Below are positions 60,886 to 64,000 of a DNA stretch of 64,000 bases, piece by piece. Source of the DNA: an uncultured Acetatifactor sp. (GTDB lineage: Bacteria; Bacillota; Clostridia; Lachnospirales; Lachnospiraceae); assembly GCA_910577035.1 (NCBI GenBank), contig CAJTKW010000002.1, positions 53,698 through 117,697 on the forward strand. The letters run 5' to 3'. A model generated the notes under the pieces. That model did no database searches, was not told where the DNA came from, and saw only the letters and a program-made list of their open reading frames with translations. Both the position numbers and the translations under genes were made by a program. Within the stretch, counting starts at the first letter, position 1; every line of letters starts with the position of its first letter.

Positions 60886-61845
60886 ATGGATAAAATTGCT
60901 GTTTTGATTCCCTGTTATAATGAAGAGCAGACGATAGCCAAGGTAGTGGCCGATGTACGGAGTGCGCTGCCGGATGCGGTGGTATATGTCTATGACAATA
61001 ATTCCACGGACAGGACGGCGGAGCTGGCAGAAGCGGCGGGAGCGGTGGTCAGGTATGAGTATAATCAGGGCAAGGGCAATGTAATCCGCAGAATGTTCCG
61101 GGAGATTGAAGCGGAATGCTACCTGATGGCAGACGGTGACGACACCTATCCCATGGACTGTGCCAGGGAGATGACGGCCAGGGTGCTTGAGCACAATGCG
61201 GATATGGTGGTGGGTGACAGGCTTTCCTCTACTTATTTTGCCGAGAATAAGCGGCCCTTTCACAATTTTGGAAACAGCCTGATGCGTTTTGGCATTAACA
61301 GGCTGTTTCACACGGATATTAAGGATATTATGACGGGATACAGGGCCTTCAGTTATGAGTTTGTAAAGACCTTTCCTGTTTTTTCCAAGGGTTTTGAAAT
61401 TGAAACGGAGATGACCATTCATGCGGTAAATTACCATATGCAGATAGAAAATGTGGTGGTGGAGTACCGGGACAGGCCGGAGGGCAGCGTCTCCAAGCTG
61501 AATACTTACAGCGACGGGATGAAGGTCATACGCAAAATGGTGCAGTTATACAAGAATTACAAGCCGCTTCGTTTCTTTGGGGCCATTTGTCTGCTGCTGG
61601 TACTGGTGGCACTGATTCTGATGATTCCCGTTTTCAGGGAATATTTTATCACAGGGCAGGTGCCCAGGTTTCCCACATTGATCGTCTGCGGCTTCCTGAC
61701 GCTGGCGGGGATACAGTCTTTTTTTGCAGGGATGATTCTGGATGTGATGGCGGCCAAGGACCGCAGGGATTTTGAATACAGGCTGAACAGGATCAGCGTG
61801 CAGAAGCGAAGCCTGTTCGGAAGTGACGGCAGCCATGGGGACTGA
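60886..61845 (+). CDS. GT2 polyprenyl-phosphate glycosyltransferase
   Basis: A 319-residue enzyme of the dolichol-phosphate mannosyltransferase/GtrB branch. It has IAVLIPCYNEEQTIAKVVAD, YDNNSTDRTAELA, YNQGKGNVIRRMF and YLMADGDDTYPMD near 85-97, then GYRAFSYEFVKTFPVFSKGF with EIETEM. Two membrane helices near 229-251 and 263-288 follow. It would make undecaprenyl-phosphate-sugar for outer-face transfer by a GT-C enzyme such as the truncated one at the window end. A terminator-like hairpin lies between this gene and the next. Confidence 0.85.
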   Translation: MDKIAVLIPCYNEEQTIAKVVADVRSALPDAVVYVYDNNSTDRTAELAEAAGAVVRYEYNQGKGNVIRRMFREIEAECYLMADGDDTYPMDCAREMTARVLEHNADMVVGDRLSSTYFAENKRPFHNFGNSLMRFGINRLFHTDIKDIMTGYRAFSYEFVKTFPVFSKGFEIETEMTIHAVNYHMQIENVVVEYRDRPEGSVSKLNTYSDGMKVIRKMVQLYKNYKPLRFFGAICLLLVLVALILMIPVFREYFITGQVPRFPTLIVCGFLTLAGIQSFFAGMILDVMAAKDRRDFEYRLNRISVQKRSLFGSDGSHGD

Positions 61846-61863
61846 TTTTCTGAATTTCACATC

Positions 61864-61888
61864 AAAAACGCAATAGTACGGCGTTTTT
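61864..61888 (+). terminator. Terminator-like hairpin inside the operon
   Basis: AAAAACGC (61864-61871) and GCGTTTTT (61881-61888) form an 8-bp stem whose 3' arm is the T-run, so it looks like a bidirectional intrinsic terminator. It lies in the 88-base gap before the acetyltransferase gene and may attenuate downstream expression. Confidence 0.55.
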
Positions 61889-61933
61889 CATCCTGATTTG
61901 AGTGCCCGCTGAGGCGGACAGACGGGAGTTAGT

Positions 61934-62479
61934 ATGAAGGAATATAAGGATGCCGCCGCCGGGATTTCTCTGCGGCTTATGGCATATGAGGATACGGATT
62001 TGATTGTAGCCTGGCGCAACAGCGACGAGGTACGGAGGAATTTCATTTACCGGCAGCCCTTCACCAGGGAAGGCCATGAGAATTGGATTCGGACCATGGT
62101 GGAGACGGGCAGGGCAGTCCAGATGATGATCTGTGACCCTGCCATGGACAGGCCGTTAGGCTCCGTTTATATCAGAGATATTGACAGGCAGCATAATAAG
62201 GCGGAATACGGTATTTTTATCGGAGAGGCATCTGCAAGGGGCAGGGGCATCGGTACCGCGGCGGCGAAGCTCATGCTGAGGTATTGCTTTGAGGAAGAGG
62301 GGCTGCACAGGATTTATCTGCGGGTATTTTCCGATAATCTCCGGGCAATCCGCAGCTATGAAAAGGCCGGATTTATACGGGAGGGCCTGCTGCGGGACGA
62401 TGTCTGCATAGACGGAGAATACAGGGATATTGTATGGATGGCCGTCGTGAAGGAAAGGAAGACTTACGGAGAGGTATAA
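61934..62479 (+). CDS. GNAT-family N-acetyltransferase (PseH-like)
   Basis: A 181-residue GNAT enzyme with RLMAYEDTDLIVAWRNSDEV near 15-34, RNFIYRQPFTREGHENWI, and the acetyl-CoA pyrophosphate-binding loop in ARGRGIGTAAAKLMLRYCF near 100-118. YEKAGFIREG follows. The WRN and GYR-type positions match RimJ/RimL and PseH-like proteins. After PseB- and PseC-like enzymes it would acetylate the 4-amino group of the UDP-sugar. Protein N-terminal acetylation is the alternative. ATG 61934 is preceded by GGGAGT. Confidence 0.75.
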   Translation: MKEYKDAAAGISLRLMAYEDTDLIVAWRNSDEVRRNFIYRQPFTREGHENWIRTMVETGRAVQMMICDPAMDRPLGSVYIRDIDRQHNKAEYGIFIGEASARGRGIGTAAAKLMLRYCFEEEGLHRIYLRVFSDNLRAIRSYEKAGFIREGLLRDDVCIDGEYRDIVWMAVVKERKTYGEV

Positions 62480-62481
62480 AG

Positions 62482-63423
62482 ATGAAAAGGGTCAGTTTTG
62501 TGATTCCCTGCTATCGCTCGGAGCACACGCTGCCGGGTGTGGTGGCGGAAATTGAAAAGAAAATGGACAGCCTGGGAAAGTATGAGTATGATATTATTCT
62601 GGTAAATGACTGTTCGCCGGACGATACGCTGGGAACGATCAGGAAATTGTGCAGGGAGCACTCCAATATCAAGGGGATTTCCTTTTCCAGGAATTTCGGC
62701 CAGCATTCCGCTTTGATGGCGGGCCTGCGGCATTCCGACGGTGATTATGTGGTTTGTCTGGACGATGACGGGCAGACGCCGGCAGATGAGGCGGATAAGC
62801 TTCTGGACAAGCTGGAAGAAGGATATGATGCGGTTTATGCCCGATACGAGCACAAGCGGCATTCCGCGTTCCGTAATCTGGGCAGCAAGGTAAACGAGCT
62901 TATGGCCAGAACCATGCTGGGCAAGCCCGCCAGGCTTTATGTATCCAGCTATTTTGCGGTACGGCGGTTTGTGGTGGAGGATATGGTGCGCTATGAAAAT
63001 TCTTACCCTTACGTCATCGGCCTGGTGCTTCGTGTCACAAAGAATATTACAAATGTGGTGGTAAACCACAGGGAGCGGGAGGAGGGAACCTCCGGATACA
63101 CGTTTAAGAAGCTGGTGGGGCTCTGGTTCAACGGTTTTACCGCTTTCTCCGTCAAGCCTCTGCGAATTGCCACCGCCATCGGGGCCGTCAGTGCCATGGG
63201 AGGTTTCGTGTACGGTGTATATACGATTATCAAAAGGCTGGTAAATCCGGACGTTCCGGTGGGATTCAGCTCTACCATGGCGATGATTGTGTTTTTCGGC
63301 GGGATGCTGATGCTGATGCTGGGCCTGATCGGTGAGTATATCGGACGTATTTACATCAGTCTGAACAATTCACCCCAATATGTGATTCGGGAGAAGATAA
63401 ATTTTGATGATGAAGAGATTTAA
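62482..63423 (+). CDS. GT2 polyprenyl-phosphate glycosyltransferase (GtrB/ArnC-like)
   Basis: A 313-residue enzyme with RVSFVIPCYRSEHTLPGVVA, LVNDCSPDDT, SFSRNFGQHSALMAGL and VCLDDDGQTPADEADKLLDK near 80-110. These are characteristic of GtrB/ArnC-type enzymes that load a sugar on undecaprenyl phosphate. HREREEGTSGYTFKKL near 195-210 and two membrane helices near 225-250 and 265-290 complete the layout. ATG 62482 follows GAGAGGTATAAAG, two bases after the acetyltransferase stop. The end overlaps the start of the last gene by 17 bases, so the lipid-linked sugar is probably passed to that membrane protein. Confidence 0.87.
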   Translation: MKRVSFVIPCYRSEHTLPGVVAEIEKKMDSLGKYEYDIILVNDCSPDDTLGTIRKLCREHSNIKGISFSRNFGQHSALMAGLRHSDGDYVVCLDDDGQTPADEADKLLDKLEEGYDAVYARYEHKRHSAFRNLGSKVNELMARTMLGKPARLYVSSYFAVRRFVVEDMVRYENSYPYVIGLVLRVTKNITNVVVNHREREEGTSGYTFKKLVGLWFNGFTAFSVKPLRIATAIGAVSAMGGFVYGVYTIIKRLVNPDVPVGFSSTMAMIVFFGGMLMLMLGLIGEYIGRIYISLNNSPQYVIREKINFDDEEI

Positions 63424-64000
63424 GCCCTGGTGGCAGCAGGATAAAAGGTATATGACAATGACCCAGGCGGTGCTGCTGGCGCTGGTTCCGCTGTTGTGCT
63501 GCTTTGTGCGGTGTGCCCTGGACGGGGAGACGATCAGCAGTGTCTGGCTGCCGGGCAGTTCCTGGAATGATGAGCTGTTCTATTATAAGCAGGTGGAGGG
63601 GATTCTAAGCCATGGTTACCCGCAAGGGTATTTCGGCTTTAACGAGAGCCAGGCCCTGAAGCTGTCCTTTGCGGCCTGGAGTCCGGTTCTGGTATTTCCC
63701 TGGGTGCTCTGGGGAATGGTGTTCGGGTGGAATCTGTGGTCTCCCATTATCTGTAATATCGCTCTGACCTCGCTGGTCTTTTTCCTGTTTGTCTGGCTGG
63801 CAAAGCCTGCGTGGAAGCAGCTGGGGGTTTTGGCATTGCTGTTTTCGCTGTATACTCCGTTTACCAGGTATATGCTTTCCGGTATGGCGGAAGTTATCTG
63901 CTTTGACATGGTCATTCTGTTCTATGGTGTGGCGGTCAGCTATCTGAATCGTAAAACGGCTTCCAGGCTGGTGCTGCTGTTTCTGCTGGGAGTGCTTTTG
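63407..64000 (+). CDS. Polytopic membrane protein, 3' truncated (GT-C-like candidate)
   Basis: ATG 63407 (or 63410) opens a frame that runs to the window end, giving the first 198 residues. Membrane segments lie near 20-36, 95-115, 118-135, 139-155 and 170-198. The first outer loop contains SSWNDELFYYKQVEGILSHG, with the Asp-Glu pair expected of GT-C enzymes that use polyprenyl-phosphate sugars. The overlap with the GtrB-like gene supports that role. The full length and exact family cannot be seen. Confidence 0.65.
   Translation, partial: MMKRFKPWWQQDKRYMTMTQAVLLALVPLLCCFVRCALDGETISSVWLPGSSWNDELFYYKQVEGILSHGYPQGYFGFNESQALKLSFAAWSPVLVFPWVLWGMVFGWNLWSPIICNIALTSLVFFLFVWLAKPAWKQLGVLALLFSLYTPFTRYMLSGMAEVICFDMVILFYGVAVSYLNRKTASRLVLLFLLGVLL

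Overview
This window looks like a chromosomal cell-surface polysaccharide region from a gut-type member of the Firmicutes (class Clostridia, most likely Lachnospiraceae). The grounds are AGGAGG-type ribosome binding sites with frequent GTG and TTG starts, tightly packed same-strand operons, a LoaP/NusG-like antiterminator heading a long polysaccharide operon, a clostridial EpsG-type polymerase, a BlaI/BlaR1-like pair and an Rpn-type nuclease. The species assignment is inference; no rRNA or tRNA gene is visible.

Region 1 (1-14735) is a first exopolysaccharide operon: a truncated upstream gene, a GT2 transferase, a priming sugar-phosphate transferase, a Wzz-like co-polymerase, five further glycosyltransferases, an EpsG-type polymerase, an O-antigen-ligase-like protein, a GT39-like membrane protein, and a membrane CapD/PglF-type nucleotide-sugar dehydratase with its own promoter.

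Region 2 (about 14740-20500) is a self-contained cassette unlike its neighbours: a 701-residue protein of no recognised family, a ParA/MinD-like P-loop ATPase and a 763-residue HD-domain protein with a Cys-rich zinc-ribbon-like insert. It has its own tandem promoters and is the best candidate here for an undescribed system.

Region 3 (20541-51260) is a roughly 30-kb operon. It starts with a good promoter, a structured 5' leader and a LoaP-like antiterminator gene, followed at once by an intrinsic terminator that the antiterminator may override. It then encodes DegT aminotransferase, formyltransferase, PIG-L deacetylase, a second priming transferase, GT4 enzymes, a WbpA-like UDP-sugar dehydrogenase, a WbpB-like 3-dehydrogenase, a second formyltransferase, an AT-rich island (GT4, glucuronyl C5-epimerase-like protein, Wzy, Wzx), and a CDP-sugar block. 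The block contains glucose-1-phosphate cytidylyltransferase, a split transketolase, a CysE-like acyltransferase, two C-methyltransferases (the second frameshifted in an 8-G tract), an SDR with a lost catalytic triad, an RmlC-like epimerase, CDP-glucose 4,6-dehydratase, another SDR, two flavoproteins, an acetolactate-synthase-like TPP enzyme and a WbpE-like aminotransferase. Together they suggest a repeat unit with uronic and formylated amino sugars plus a branched CDP-derived deoxysugar.

Region 4 (51380-64000) begins with a strong terminator shared with a convergent Wzz-like gene on the minus strand. A serine recombinase and an Rpn-type nuclease follow; the nuclease carries a promoter-leader module that recurs 5 kb downstream. 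Then come PseB-, PseC- and PseH-like genes, interrupted by a BlaI/BlaR1-like regulatory pair and a small secreted protein, two polyprenyl-phosphate GT2 enzymes, and a membrane protein that runs off the end.
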